DNA of 64,000 bases. It comes from Lycorma delicatula. Its lineage: Eukaryota > Arthropoda > Insecta > Hemiptera > Fulgoridae. The stretch lies in assembly GCF_047948215.1 (NCBI RefSeq), contig NC_134460.1:149972049-150036048 (forward strand), written 5' to 3'. The notes beneath the pieces are model-generated. The model saw only the letters and a program-made list of their open reading frames with translations. It ran no database searches and was not told the DNA's origin. Below, piece by piece: positions 1 to 11,499 of this stretch; position 1 is the first letter of the stretch; the number at the start of each line of letters is the position of its first letter. The position numbers and the translations under genes are program-made.

Positions 1-267
1 ATCCGAATTGTGGATAAGTCAACGTACATTGATATCAAGGATATTTTCTTATTTTTTAAATTATTGATTAAATTTATTTTTTTATATTGTTATCGGATAG
101 GAAACTGTTAATTTATTAATATTCTTTTTTTTTATTCTGTATAATTTAAAAAGGAAATGATTTTTGTAACTTCTTACATTACCATTTTCATTTTATTTAA
201 CCCTCCTTGTAACTTTTAGTCCATTTCTGGTTTATTTATCTCATTTTTACTTTTAATTATTTTGTGC
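1..267. other. AT-rich sequence, no gene seen
   Basis: This stretch is AT-rich with T and A runs. I see no coding frame, RNA gene or repeat match to the rest of the window. Confidence 0.5.
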
Positions 268-925
268 TTCCTCCTTCTGGCATTTAATCAGAAGGGTAAG
301 TATTGCAATCGGTCTAGTTTGGGCGTATACGGTTTTCACCGGATCTTCACGTTTTGACACCTAAGGAACCCAAAATACCGGATGGAAATTTTACGGATAT
401 TAATGTTCATACGTACGTGTATGTGTTCGGTGTCGGCCTCTAAACCACCTTATATCTCCGGAACTACGGACCGATTTTGATCAAACTCTGTCTGATTACT
501 TCTATATAAGGGACACTTATGCCGTTATATTTTCAACTGAAAAAAGGTCAAAGGGGTGAGGCTGTAGCGCAAATCACCCTCAGTTTCTCAAGATTTCACG
601 TAATTAAGATCATATTTTTCTTAGGCGCATTTATTTACCATTAAAAAGAAAAAATATTTACAAAAAAAATTGCAAAATCGTATTCTACCCCAAAAATTGG
701 TCTTGTAATCGTCTGCTATGTTGCGAGTCACAGGTGAGCGGTAGAATTAAATAAATGAATAATATTTAACGTGTAAAAAAGTCATTCGGTCTGACCGGGT
801 GTCAAACTCGATCACCCGGTCGACTCATTACCTGATTCGTTAGGCCTCGCGATTACAGCAACCTGCCGACCGTGTAAGCGAAATTTGTTCTCTATAAGTT
901 GTAAAATTACATTAGTTTAGAAGTA
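268..925 (+). repeat. Family A interspersed repeat, copy A1 (3' truncated)
   Basis: This copy matches the others at 8150-8945, 14524-15272 and 27917-28728 over most of its length. It starts with a degenerate form of the terminal hairpin and the motif AGTATTGCAATCGG. A GTTTTGACACCTAAGGAACC block and a CTCCGGAACTACGGACCG block follow. Around 790-880 there is a tRNA-like segment that reads on the minus strand. The copy loses similarity near 925, where the short inverted pair ACTTTCCCG/CGGGAAAT (928-949) recalls the family's terminal hairpin. There is no coding frame. It is probably a non-autonomous element of retro or DNA type; its class is not settled. Confidence 0.6.
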
Positions 926-949
926 GAACTTTCCCGCTTGACGGGAAAT

Positions 950-2154
950 TCCTACACTTGTGTTGTCTGCTTTTAATATCGACTGCTTAGATCGCATTAC
1001 AATTTTAGGGGTGATAATCTAATAATCATCTAGATAATGTATCTAGGCCATTATAATCCTCTTGATTCCTTTCTGGACCGTCGGAAAAGGATGACATAGG
1101 AATAAATTTCGTTTTGTGCCCATCAAACCGGTTGCCTTTGAAACAAACAATTGCATTCGAAATAAATAAACTATATACTCGTATATATTTAAGAGTTTAT
1201 AATATGACTTGGTGATTTTGCAGTTAACTTTCTTTTAAGATATCTTTACGTAATTATGCATATATTTTTATAACATCTATTAACTTTTTCAAGCGGTATA
1301 CGTTGTCTGTCATTGAACTATTTACAACAGAGGTTCTAATTTATTATCTTATCTTACACCGTATGTTCTATTGCGTAAAATTATTTTCTTATAATTAATA
1401 AGTTTTCTTTTACTTTTTTATTTTAACGACTGCATTATTTAAAATGTAAAGAGTCCATTTTTGTAAAAATATTGTGTTTAGCAATTTTTATGCGTGCTAG
1501 ATACATAAATTAAATTGTTCGTTATTTCACCCTATTTTATTATTTGTTAACGAACGGGCGACATTTGTAATCGCAAACTAATACCGACCTTTCAACAATT
1601 TGCAAAGGAATGACCTTTTCACAACGTATTTAGTGTTTTTTTTTCTGTAAATTCAAATTAAAGTTAATAGAATCTTAATTATATTGTTTTTAAGTAAAAA
1701 AAAGATATATGTGTAATAAGTAAAATAAAAGAGCTTCTATAACGAATATAAAAAAAAGTAATTAGCGTGTTTCGTGAAATTATTGTAATGGTAATATTAA
1801 TAAGCAGCTTTCGCAAATTATAGTAATAATACAGTATTTTATTCTTTCTCTGAAGTGCATTTTTTAAAAGTGTTTATTCTTGCGACTAGATTTAGAAATG
1901 ACTTCTATTTGTCTATTTATGAAAAATATATTAATCTATATTAAAGTTATTTGTTGAAATGAATCTTTTCGCTTTATGTATTACCTACTTACCTACCATT
2001 AGTAGAAAATTCAAGTATTTATCATTTCAAGAGAAAAAAAAGTTTATTAATTATACTAATGGACCTGAACGTAAATAAATTTCGATGCGTTTGAAATGTT
2101 TAGTCTATTTAAGTTAATTACATTTTGTACGTACTACCGTTTATTCAACTCGTT
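950..2154. other. AT-rich sequence without recognised features
   Basis: I find no open frame longer than chance, no tRNA-like fold and no similarity to the repeat families of this window. It is probably intergenic or intronic. Confidence 0.5.
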
Positions 2155-2437
2155 TAACGTTTACTCAAATCGCTAACCGATCAGGGCTCACTTCGCTCGC
2201 CCGACTGTCTAGCCAGGATTCTAGACGGGTATCCTCATGTTTGTTACAATATTAACTGTTTTACAGATAATCGCTAAAGAAATAACGAGAAGTAATTTTA
2301 CTTAATGTATTTCTGTTGCCATGGTGATAAAAGTTTAATGAAGTAAAAGGATTAATACATTTACGTATTATATATAAGTATATATATATATTGCATCGTA
2401 CGCATCAAGAAGCATGGTGCTTCTATAGTTATTTATT
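2155..2437 (+). repeat. Family D repeat, copy D1
   Basis: This block is matched in inverted orientation at 3180-3432 and in direct orientation, split by an insertion, at 52230-52336 plus 53040-53175. Landmarks are TCAGGGCTC near 2181, ATCCTCATGTTTGTT near 2230, a GTTGCCATGGTGA motif near 2316 and AATGAAGTAAAAGGAT near 2337. It ends in an AT tract followed by a segment also seen at 53150. Family B begins directly after it. It has no coding potential. Confidence 0.6.
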
Positions 2438-3094
2438 ACTTGCTTGTACGAAGTAAAGGAAGTATTGTGATCGCGAAAAATGTCGGTTTTCAGATTTCAA
2501 CGGAAATATCCATTTTGACTAGTTGCAGCGTGACGTCTGTATGTACGTATGTATCTCGCATAACTCAAAAATAATTAGCGGTAGGATGTTGAAATTTTGG
2601 ATTTAGGACTGTTGTAACATCTAGTTGTACACCTCCCCTTCGATTGAAATCCACTTGAAAAAAGTTTCCAAAAAAGCCCAAAATCCAAAAAATTAGGGTT
2701 TTGGACTTTTTGTTAACTGCAGTAATAAGCTCTTGTTGAGAGATTTTCAACGATATATCTTAAGTATTACTTATTTTCACTGTTCCCAGAATTACAGCCA
2801 AATAAATTTTAATTAATGAAATATTTGGATCTTACACGGGGAAGGCACATCTGTTCAAATCCGACTTCATTTCCTTTTTTTTTTATTTAAATATATTGAT
2901 TTATTAATAATTAATTATTAACCTCTGATTGTAAAAATTTTTTCGATAAATAATAATTCAATAATAATTATAAGAAGAACAAAATAAAATAATATCAGAA
3001 GTTAATAATGAAATAACATTTTATATACTTTAAAAACGGTATATATGTAATTTAATAGGCGTACAAGGAAGTCATTTGATGTCCACATCAGATT
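2438..3094 (+). repeat. Family B interspersed repeat, copy B1 (full length)
   Basis: The left end is ACTTGCTTGTAC, followed within a few bases by AAGGAAGT, so the first 26 bases can fold as a hairpin. The right end carries GTACAAGGAAGT (3061-3072), an inverted copy of the left end with one mismatch. A small palindrome GATGTCCACATC (3079-3090) comes just after it. A tRNA B-box-like motif lies at 2851-2865 on the plus strand. Other copies are at 52337-53040 (minus), 53509-53901 (plus, internally deleted) and 60639-61364 (minus, rearranged). The inverted subterminal repeats and the 3' palindrome resemble non-autonomous Helentron-type elements, but I see no replicase to confirm this. Confidence 0.6.
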
Positions 3095-3177
3095 ATTATT
3101 TAATTTGGTTTTTTAATAATAAATTCTTCTTATTTTTTTTATATTTTGTTGGACATAAGTTTTTGAAATTGTTTTAT

Positions 3178-3184
3178 TTATGTG

Positions 3185-3234
<50 letters not shown>

Positions 3235-3241
3235 CACATAA
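3178..3241. repeat. 64-bp perfect palindrome with (TA)19 core
   Basis: (TA)19 at 3191-3228 is flanked by TGTGTATGTG on the left and its exact reverse complement CACATACACA on the right. Three further complementary bases on each side make 64 bp of perfect inverted symmetry. It lies in the AT tract at the inner edge of the inverted family D copy. Such a sequence can extrude as a cruciform and is prone to length change. Confidence 0.85.
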
Positions 3242-3432
3242 TATGAAATGTATTTTCCTTTTACTTATTATATATCTGTTACCTTTGCAACAGAAATAAA
3301 ATTAAGTTCTATAACTAATCTTTATTTCTTTTAACAATATCTGTAAAATACATAATATTTCCGCAGACGTGAGGATATAAACACATCGTGTTGACTGTCG
3401 GGAGAGTTAAGCGAGCCCTGACCGGCTAGTTT
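3180..3432 (-). repeat. Family D repeat, copy D2 (inverted)
   Basis: Read on the minus strand, it matches 2155-2390 in order: a GGTCAGGGCTCGC start, ATATCCTCACGT, TTTTACAGATA, TTTCTGTTGC and AAGTAAAAGG, then the AT tract. With D1 in the opposite orientation, it brackets family B copy B1. Confidence 0.55.
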
Positions 3433-3434
3433 AT

Positions 3435-4207
3435 AAAAAATTGAAATTAATTTATAGCTTATTAATAAAATTTAAATTAATTTTAATTCAGTTAAACAAT
3501 TTTTCAATGAAAAAAAGTTCTTGTGATACAAAGGTAAATATAAGAACTATTAAAGTATATTTTATTGTGTAGAAATAAATAACTAAAATCGTTTTAAAAA
3601 AAGTGAAAAATATATTTTCAGACAGATTTTCTATTGTACGGTAACCTGAGAGCTGACGGAATATGAAACCTGTATTTTTATACTTAAAACAAATAATTCC
3701 TCTTTATAGACTTATTTAAATATTACAATTAATGTAATATAATAAAGATATTATTATAAGTAATGCTTTAATTTATTTATTTATTTTTTTGTAAGTAGCT
3801 TTCATTCATACTTGAATGAGGTGAGTGTTTTTACGAATATAATAGAAAATTAACTGATAATTTATTTGTCGTAGGCCTGGTAAACGTTTGCGATATATCA
3901 AATATTAAAAGAATTAATTTTAATTCTCTTAATTAAATTAGCGCATAAATATAATTTATTACTAAATTAATGTTATTTATTGTTTATTAAATAAACGTAA
4001 GTATTTGGCAATCGGAATACAAATATAATTAGTTCATTAATTGAATAATTAAAGAATAGAAGTTTCATTCATTAATTCTTAATTGCCGTCTCGCTACTAC
4101 GGTGTCATATAAAAATCGCAAGTGAACGATGTAGACTGGAAGCAAAAAAACTCGTGATTGTGTTCAGTATTTCACCGGAATCGCTGTCATTGAAAACTAG
4201 TATAGAT
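3435..4207. other. AT-rich sequence without recognised features
   Basis: A+T-rich, with no supported gene or repeat match. Part of 4080-4200 is slightly less AT-rich but has no sustained frame. Confidence 0.45.
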
Positions 4208-4560
4208 TTTTTTTTGTCTTCAATCGTTTGACTGGTTTGATGCAGCTCTCCAAGCAAGATTCCCTATCTAGTGCCAGTCGTTTTATTTAGGTATACCCCG
4301 TACATCCTACCAATTTGTCTTACACATCCCAAACGTTGCATGCCTGGACAATTTTTCCCTCCTTCCAGCATGCCTTAATACATTTTTCCAAATGCGTCTT
4401 TCTTCATCAGTTTGCCGCGTCACCTCTTCATTTGTCACTTTATCCATCCATCTGATTTTTAACATTCTCCTATAGCACCGCATTTCAAAAACTTCTAAAC
4501 GTTTCTTCTCAAGTACTCCGATCGTCCAATTTTCACTTCCACGATACGCTCCAAACATAT
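4208..4560 (-). pseudogene. LINE fragment: C-terminal end of a non-LTR retrotransposon reverse-transcriptase ORF, with 3' UTR and A-tail
   Basis: On the minus strand an 83-codon frame (4558 down to 4307) contains GSENWTIGVLEKKRLEVFEM, then CYRRMLKIRW and TNEEVTRQ. These match the conserved C-terminal region, following the reverse transcriptase, of insect LINE polyproteins of the RTE/CR1-like kind (a pattern of SE-W, RL-FEM, YRRMLKI-W, TNEEV). After the frame, the minus strand runs through a short 3' UTR with a CATCAAACCAGTC motif and ends in an A-tract, seen as poly-T at 4207-4216 on the plus strand. The copy is 5'-truncated, so endonuclease and polymerase are missing. It is inactive. The clade assignment is uncertain; the LINE identity is fairly secure. 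Confidence 0.7.
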
Positions 4561-4576
4561 ACTTTCAAAAGTGTTT

Positions 4577-4624
4577 AATGCGCAGTACTCAGCGTACATT
4601 GTTGTACATTGAGTACTGCGCATT
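4577..4624. repeat. 48-bp imperfect palindrome
   Basis: The arms AATGCGCAGTACTCA and TGAGTACTGCGCATT are exact complements, followed inward by GCGTACA/TGTACAT with two mismatches. It sits immediately upstream (minus-strand sense) of the LINE fragment's truncation point, so it may mark the insertion junction. Confidence 0.8.
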
Positions 4625-4852
4625 GATGTTGATATGGGCGTTTAAGTCCTCCTGACGTACCCCTTTAACAACTAATGAAAGAGCTGCTATCCTCTTTCAG
4701 GATCATTCCTTAGTCTGGCTCTGAACAGATTCCTTTCCCGATATGGTTGCACATTCATTCCAGCTACTCCGTCTCACTGACCACTCAAGCCCCGTCACCA
4801 TCGGCAAGGTTTCATGATTCATAGAGTCAGTCGTGTAGTTCATGTTTTTTTT
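4625..4852. repeat. GC-richer repeat-like segment ending in a T-run
   Basis: This is higher in GC than its surroundings, with GACCACTCAAGCCCC and ATCGGCAAGG motifs, and it ends in a T-run at 4847-4855. Composition and ending suggest a retroelement fragment on the minus strand. I cannot place the family. Confidence 0.3.
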
Positions 4853-4859
4853 TTATTTT

Positions 4860-7800
4860 GTTAATCGAATGTTTGAAATAACTTAATTTACTACTACTAC
4901 CGACTTGTAGATTATTCGTAGTCGTCTTATTAGTTCATAAATTTATTTTTTTACGTTATTAAAAATTTGGTTTATTAAAAAATACCTTTATTTTATAAAA
5001 CTTTCTTCTAGCACAAATCTATTATAGTAATTTTTACGTACTAAAAAAAAGGCTCAATACAAACATTTCTAATTTACAGAATAATAAATGTTTAATTACT
5101 CTTACCAGATATCAAGGATGACTTGGCTGCAATCTATATGATTAAAAATGTCGTATTATTTATTTAAATTAAAAAGAAATTAAGAGTTTATTTATCTGTT
5201 AAAGTAAAAAATCGATACAATAGTATCCAGTTGGATATTCGAAACTAAAGCATAAACTGATTACGAATAAACCACGCCTACCAGACGTTTCCGGATGACC
5301 AGAAACTTGCTTAATCATGAATCTCCTTTCGTTTTCTAAAACAGAAAATAATTATATTATTTTCGTAAAAATTATTTGTCAATGACATTCTTTTTTATTA
5401 CATTCGTATTTATTACAAGGTTAGAGTATTTATCAGCGGTTCACAAGCCGCGTCTACTAGTTACTTAAGATGACCCGGGTGGAATATAATTAATCAAAAT
5501 TACCATTTTATTTATCGAGATGTAAAAGAATAATAAATATTTTGATTGTTTCATTTAAAGTGGTATAACATTTAATGGATAAAAATAAATGAAATTTTGT
5601 TGGAATATTCACAGCAGTAATTGTGATTTACGTACTGCGTACTAACCCCGCCAACGACGTCTGCTAGTGAAAGCACACCGTGTATAAATTTGATCCATAT
5701 TATCCCTTAGTAAAATGTAATTATATTTTTAAAGTGTTGCACGTGGTTTTGAAACTTTTAATTTAACATTAATCATCTGTATGCATATTTAAAAAAAAAA
5801 AAAATTATATAATGGAAATTTTAAGACGAATAATTAAAAGAAAACTGATAAAATACAATCATGATGATATTTCTAAGGAAATTACTTTTTAATTTATTAA
5901 TGAATTTTAAGTTCATGGCAATTTTCTGCCACTCTTAGAATGGCTTAGATACTAATGGTAATTCATTAAATGGTAATTCAGCAATTATATATATTTTTTT
6001 TTTTCAAAGAAAAATGTAACTTTTTAAATGTTATGTATCGACTGAACTATAATTATTCAACCAAACCTTCACGGAAAGCAAAGTAAAATTCCTAAAACCT
6101 AATTTATACATGCCACTCCATTACCGGGATAGGCCAATATTTTTTTTTAATCCTGCGCCAGAACTTCCGCGTATAACCGATCTTGTGCCTTTGGTAGCCT
6201 GTTTACTTATTGCAATTTGATATCCGGATGAAAAATAGTTGAAGATTATGACTTGATCCATCATCGATTAAAAAAATTTGTGCTTTCATCCAGGTTAAAA
6301 AGTCCTGCTTTCGGGATAGATATTGTAAGTTACGTTTTAGAATGGGACCGTTTATTTGGTAAATACTCCGCGGGTAGATTGCTTTTTTATCACTGTATAC
6401 TCCATTCAAACAGTATCGCATTACACAGTACCGACATTATATATTTTCATAAATTTTATCTCTTTTTCCACGTAATGTGAGAAATTTAGTAGATCAACGC
6501 TAAGGTTGCCGAGTCCAGTAGTGCTACTTTATCTTTGACGTTATCTGATGATTTTGTTTTCTGACATCGAGATTAATGAATGGAATGTCTAATCGAATAT
6601 AGAAAAATTAAATTTAGCAAATGCTTCTACGTATCTCAAAACGGTCTATTTGTTCGATATGAGACCATCACACCCCTTAGGGTATGACTCTCACACCTCT
6701 CTTAGGAAAGGTCTTTGGGCTCTCAACTCGAAGATTTTAAATGGAAAAGCACTCGTTTAAAGGAAATTCTAAAAATACAATGTTTGACATTACCAAAATG
6801 GTGGCAGTTTAATATTTTTCATAGTTAATTTCAAAAATGGCATACAGTACTCTCCAACTAGTAACCTCGTACGTACCGAACAACAGTTCGCTTTGAAGTA
6901 GAATTATTTCCTCAATTTATTTTTTATTTTTTGGTTTTTCACTGTTATTTATAAGGAACTAAACAATTTTTGAAACCGATTGTGAAAAACGTTAGCCGTG
7001 TAGATAATTTTTTTGTAGCCCGATGATGTTTACATTAAAACTTTTGTGTTTCACCGGTCTGTAAAATGATGTATCAAATCATAATCTTTGTAGTTTAACA
7101 TTTTTTGAGCCGGCCTTCATTGCATCATATGAAATTCAGCATCTGTTGAATTTCATATTTCTATGTTAAAATGTTAGAAAACTATTTAAGCCTTCTCATA
7201 CTTTGTTAACACACTATTTATAATGTTTGTTAATACACTGAATATGTATATTTAAAATTGGAATGCAGGTAAAGCTCATAAATTTTGCAATGAATCGTTT
7301 TCAAAACATTTTTTAAATAAGATAAATCTATGTTTAGCGAAAGAAAATAGAAAGAAATTTAGGAAAAATTATTTTCCTGGATTTTCACCGGGAGACGTCT
7401 CCTGATAATAGATAAGGAAAATTTAAATGGATTTCCTCTAGTAATTCGTTTATAGAATATATAATACTGATGGATAAGTGTATAATTATAATAAGCTCAA
7501 TTTTTAAATTCTAAAAATCGAATATAATTTTATTTTCATTCGACCACGAAGAATCAAGTTCTTCGTGGTCAAACAAACAACAAAATGAACTACAAAGTTT
7601 CATTGTTATGTATTTAATGAAATATTAATCGCGTTACTAATAATCATTGAGTATTAAATAATGTTGCGTAGAATAGACAAAAAGAAAAAGTAGTCTTAAG
7701 AAAAATGACTTACGAATGTAAATTTAATGACTTCCTTAAAGAGCTGACCGATTCAACAATTGATCAGTAGTCTCACGATAGACGACTTCATGGAACGGCA

Positions 7801-8149
7801 ACTATCCTGTTGCTAATTTTGTATTATACAGTATGAATAATTTTAAAGAGTCACTTAGTTCCACTACTGTTACCTCTCATCCATATATATATAAATGGTT
7901 TCAATGAAGGGCTCGGTAGATATAAAATTTGAATGTGTTTGCTAGATTATTTATATTTGGCGATTTCTATTATAATTTTTATACAAATATTGTACCTATT
8001 TTAAGGTTTGAATTTTTTTGATTCTTTTATTAGTGTAAATTGGGAGTTAATAATTTAATTAAAAACGTTGATAACAGAGTTATCAACGTTTTGATAACTC
8101 TGATTATAATCCGGGAATGTCCTACAACTGTGGGTTGTTTCTGATGAAC
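4860..8149. other. AT-rich intergenic or intronic sequence with small hairpins
   Basis: No gene is supported. Frames of 70-75 codons near 6203-6480 are open on both strands at once but match nothing I recognise. Perfect hairpins occur at 7127-7158 (12-bp arms), 7542-7570 (12-bp arms GACCACGAAGAA/TTCTTCGTGGTC) and 8062-8102 (see separate entry). Confidence 0.5.
8062..8102. repeat. Two mutually exclusive hairpins
   Basis: AAAACGTTGATAAC (8062-8075) pairs perfectly with GTTATCAACGTTTT (8079-8092) across a 3-base loop. The segment CAGAGTTATC (8075-8084) can instead pair with GATAACTCTG (8093-8102). The two stems share bases, so only one can form at a time. Confidence 0.75.
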
Positions 8150-8945
8150 GACTTAATTTAATATTTATCGTTTTATTTAATTATAATATTTTTTCGTTTA
8201 TTTAAATCTACGATTCTAACTAAAGCGCGCGCGCATAACGTACTTAATTCGCGCGGGTGTGTTCGGCATTAACTACACTAATGTAATTTCACTACTTACA
8301 TAGAACAAATATCGCTTGCACGGTCGGTAGATCTGTGTAGCCGCAAGGGTTAACGCACCAGGTACCGAGTCGACCGAGCGATCGAGTTTGAGACCCGGCC
8401 AGACCGACGTACATTATTTCACTTTAAATATTATTAATTTATTTAATTCTACGGCTCTCCAGTGACGTCACAACACAGAGTCCACTACAACAGCTTTTGT
8501 TGGAATGGAGATGCGATTTTGTAAATATTGTTTTTTTTAATCGTTACCACGTGTGCCTAAGAAAATTATGCCCTTAATTAGGCGAAATCTCGAGATACTG
8601 AGAGTGACCTTGCTCTACAGCCTCATCTCTTTGATCTTTAACGTTGAAAATTTAATGGCATCAGTACTAGATAAATAGAAGTAATCCGATAAAAATTGGT
8701 CAAAATCGGTCCAGTAGTTCTGGAGATATAAGTTGATTTAGAGGTCGACACCAAAAACACACGTTCATACGAACATCAACATCCGGAAAATTTCCATCCG
8801 GTTTTTTTTGAGTTCCTTAGGTATCAAAACGTAAAGATCCGGTAAAAAAGCAGCATTCGCTTCAATCGAACCGTTTACAATACTTACCCTTCTAGAGCTG
8901 CAGGTCGAGCTACAGTCGACTATAGTGCTATTTAGACGGGAAAGT
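8150..8945 (-). repeat. Family A interspersed repeat, copy A2 (near full length)
   Basis: This matches copies A1, A3 and A4 end to end. On the plus strand it begins near ACGACTTAATTT, passes an alternating GCGCGCGCGC motif (about 8225-8234) and then a tRNA-like segment at about 8335-8400 with an A-box-like stretch and the B-box-like GAGTTTGAGACCC (8384-8396). It ends at the ACTTACCCTT/GACGGGAAAGTA terminal hairpin near 8884-8945. No frame encodes a recognisable protein. Confidence 0.65.
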
Positions 8946-9149
8946 AAAAATTCAACACCATTTATAGCATTTTATACATTTCGTATGATTTATTATTTAA
9001 TTTAAAGTAATATGTTCTAAGAATTTTTAGAATCGGCTATACGATATTATTGTTATTAATTAATCGAATCAAAAATGTAAGTGGTTTTTTTTCTGTTAAT
9101 GTATGCGTTGCAATGTGTTCAACTTGTGAGCATAAGCAACCCCTTGGCC

Positions 9150-9336
9150 CAGTGAGATGAGGATGTGATAACTTTGTCGTGTATAATCTTGTACAGAATC
9201 AGATCGACCGTAACTGAGATGTGCGATAATTAAACCCGACTACCAGAGTACACCGGTATGCACTGTCTAGTATTCAAATTCCCATAAAAGTAACTTATCT
9301 TTATTACTATTTCGACCCTACAACCTTTGACTTTAA
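9150..9336 (-). repeat. SINE family S1, diverged copy
   Basis: This resembles the S1 body (GATGAGGATG, CTTGTACAG, CCGACTACCAGAGTACACCG, CTAGTATTCAAAT) with many substitutions. The tRNA-like head is mostly lost. It is an old copy. Confidence 0.55.
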
Positions 9337-9339
9337 ATA

Positions 9340-11490
9340 TTTAGTTAATAAAAACAGCTGAAAAAAAAATAGATCGACCCGGTGGGTTAATAATGCGATA
9401 GGTATTTTATTATTTTTTGTATATATTAAAAAGTTATTTATTTTTTATTTATTAAATGCCCAACTTTACTTGTAAATACAGTAAATATGATGTTGCCGAT
9501 GTCATAAATAACTAGTATGACATACTTCACGTATTACGGGAAAAACAAGCGAAGCTATTGTTTCTGCTTGCTTTTTTCAGCGAGCTGAATATAATGTTTG
9601 TCACTGCATACACCCATTCTACCGAAATAAGTTGGTGTTCAGCTCTACGAATGGCAAACAGGTTCATTCTTTATACAAGTAATACACGGAACCATTTTCT
9701 ATAATGAATTATGAAAAAAAGGCATTCTGTAGACACGAGTTAATATGTAAATATTTTTTTGTTAATATATATCTACCACCATTCGTCGTAAACGGTTCTT
9801 AAGAAGTATATAGGGTCAAGATAAATTTATAATTCATCATTTATCTTTTAATTCTTTAATGAATTTAAAAATATATCGATTATTTTTTGCATAGTTCCGT
9901 GTTTTTTTTTTACCGCATTTTGGTACACGTATCAGCAACTAACTAATTGTTTTGCTTTTTTACAGAAAATTTTGTGTTCGTGCGATAACATAAGGTTATG
10001 CGCATCCGTGCTATATTTGATCCAGAAAGTTCACATAGATCGTTAGAGCTATTTGTTTATTTATTAATTTTTGAGGTTATGCGTAGTTTTTATCGTGATA
10101 ACAGCAACCGATTTAATCGTTTGAATATTTTGTCAGAAATCGTTTCCTTTTATCTTTTTTCTAAAAATAGTAAGTTTTAAAATTCGAGTATACATTGAAA
10201 TAAATTTTATATTGAATTGTAATATATCGAACGAATTTTAATATGTTGTTTCAAATTTTGGATCGATTAATTACAATAATTTTTCTAACACGATGCATTG
10301 TTGAAAAAAATTATGATTTAATTTCAGTTTTTTAATTGTTGTACAATACTTGTGGTTTTCTGTGGAATAATAATAATAATTATTATTTTCGATCTGTTAT
10401 TTTTGTTCTTATTTTTAATCGTTGTAGATTTATATTATTTCTTGCTGAGGTGTAAAATCACCGAACGCGAAACAAGACCGTAGCAATGACGCTATTTTAA
10501 ACTGTGCTTCTTTCTGGGTATTGTTTGCTACACGAATCTCAAATATTTAACGGTTAAAGGTATTTTAAAGTAGGCTTTTATATAGTTCGAAAAATCCACT
10601 CGTCCCTTGTTTTAATGATTCAAATAAGATGTCGTTTAAGTTTTTAAGTTTTTTTTTAATATTTTACCGTCAACGTACGATATAAAATTAATTACTTTAA
10701 AATAATTAGTCGATATTAAACGATATTTCAATAATAATTAAACGTTTGAAACTTGAAAGATTCGTAACAACAGAATTCGTCTTGTAATTTTTTATTCTGG
10801 TCGATGGTTTAAAAACCGTGGATAGAATCGGGTATGGTTTTTAATATTTAAACGGGGATAAGATGCTATTTTAAGTATGAAAAATCTTACTTACATAGCA
10901 TGACAGAACATACATTAAAATTTAGTGGAAATATTCTCTATGTTCGCTCCATTCAAACGGAGCAGTAATTAACTTTCGCATCAGCCTGTCGGTTGTCCTC
11001 ACGTACAGGTTTTCAAGGACATAAATCATCTTAATTTTTGTAGGTCATGGTTAGTTATTTATTAAATAAAACTCGTTAAATGCTTTCAGGACATCCTACA
11101 ACACTCGTCTTTTTAACATATGTGATTCATATGACGGACTAAAATTAAACCCCCAACATAATGGAGATTTTTTTTTAACTATGTAGAACCCCATTTCTTT
11201 CCGCCTCCATATACCTCTCGGCTATGCAGTATAAAGCCGTTTCCTTACTTAAATATCATCCGGTATATGTAAGAGTAAAATGAAAATTTACGTTTAAAAT
11301 AAGGTAAGTTATTGAATTAATACAGCTTCTCACAAGAAGTGAGCGAGCAACGTAAAACCAAACATGTACAGACCAAAACAGTTGTGTCATGTAACATCGT
11401 ATGAATTGAATGTAAAAAAAAAAATTAATAAAAACTTAAATTCTTTATTTACATTAACAAAGTTTTATATATTTACCATATTTTTACATA
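9340..11490. other. AT-rich sequence, no gene established
   Basis: A strong-looking splice acceptor (pyrimidine tract ending TTTTTTACAG at 9965, with CTAAC upstream) and a GTAAGT donor at 10170 delimit 204 bases. All three forward frames contain stops in that interval, so it cannot be an internal coding exon. Nothing else is recognised. Confidence 0.4.
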
Positions 11491-11499
11491 AGATGGCGC

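Noticed and set aside
6203..6480. Open frames of 72 and 75 codons on both strands
   Set aside because: Mutually overlapping, unrecognised, no splice sites or composition support; one may be chance and the other its shadow.
9966..10169. Interval bounded by a strong acceptor and a donor, with a 60-codon frame from 9998
   Set aside because: All forward frames contain stops before position ~10050, so it cannot be an internal coding exon, and the peptide is unrecognised.
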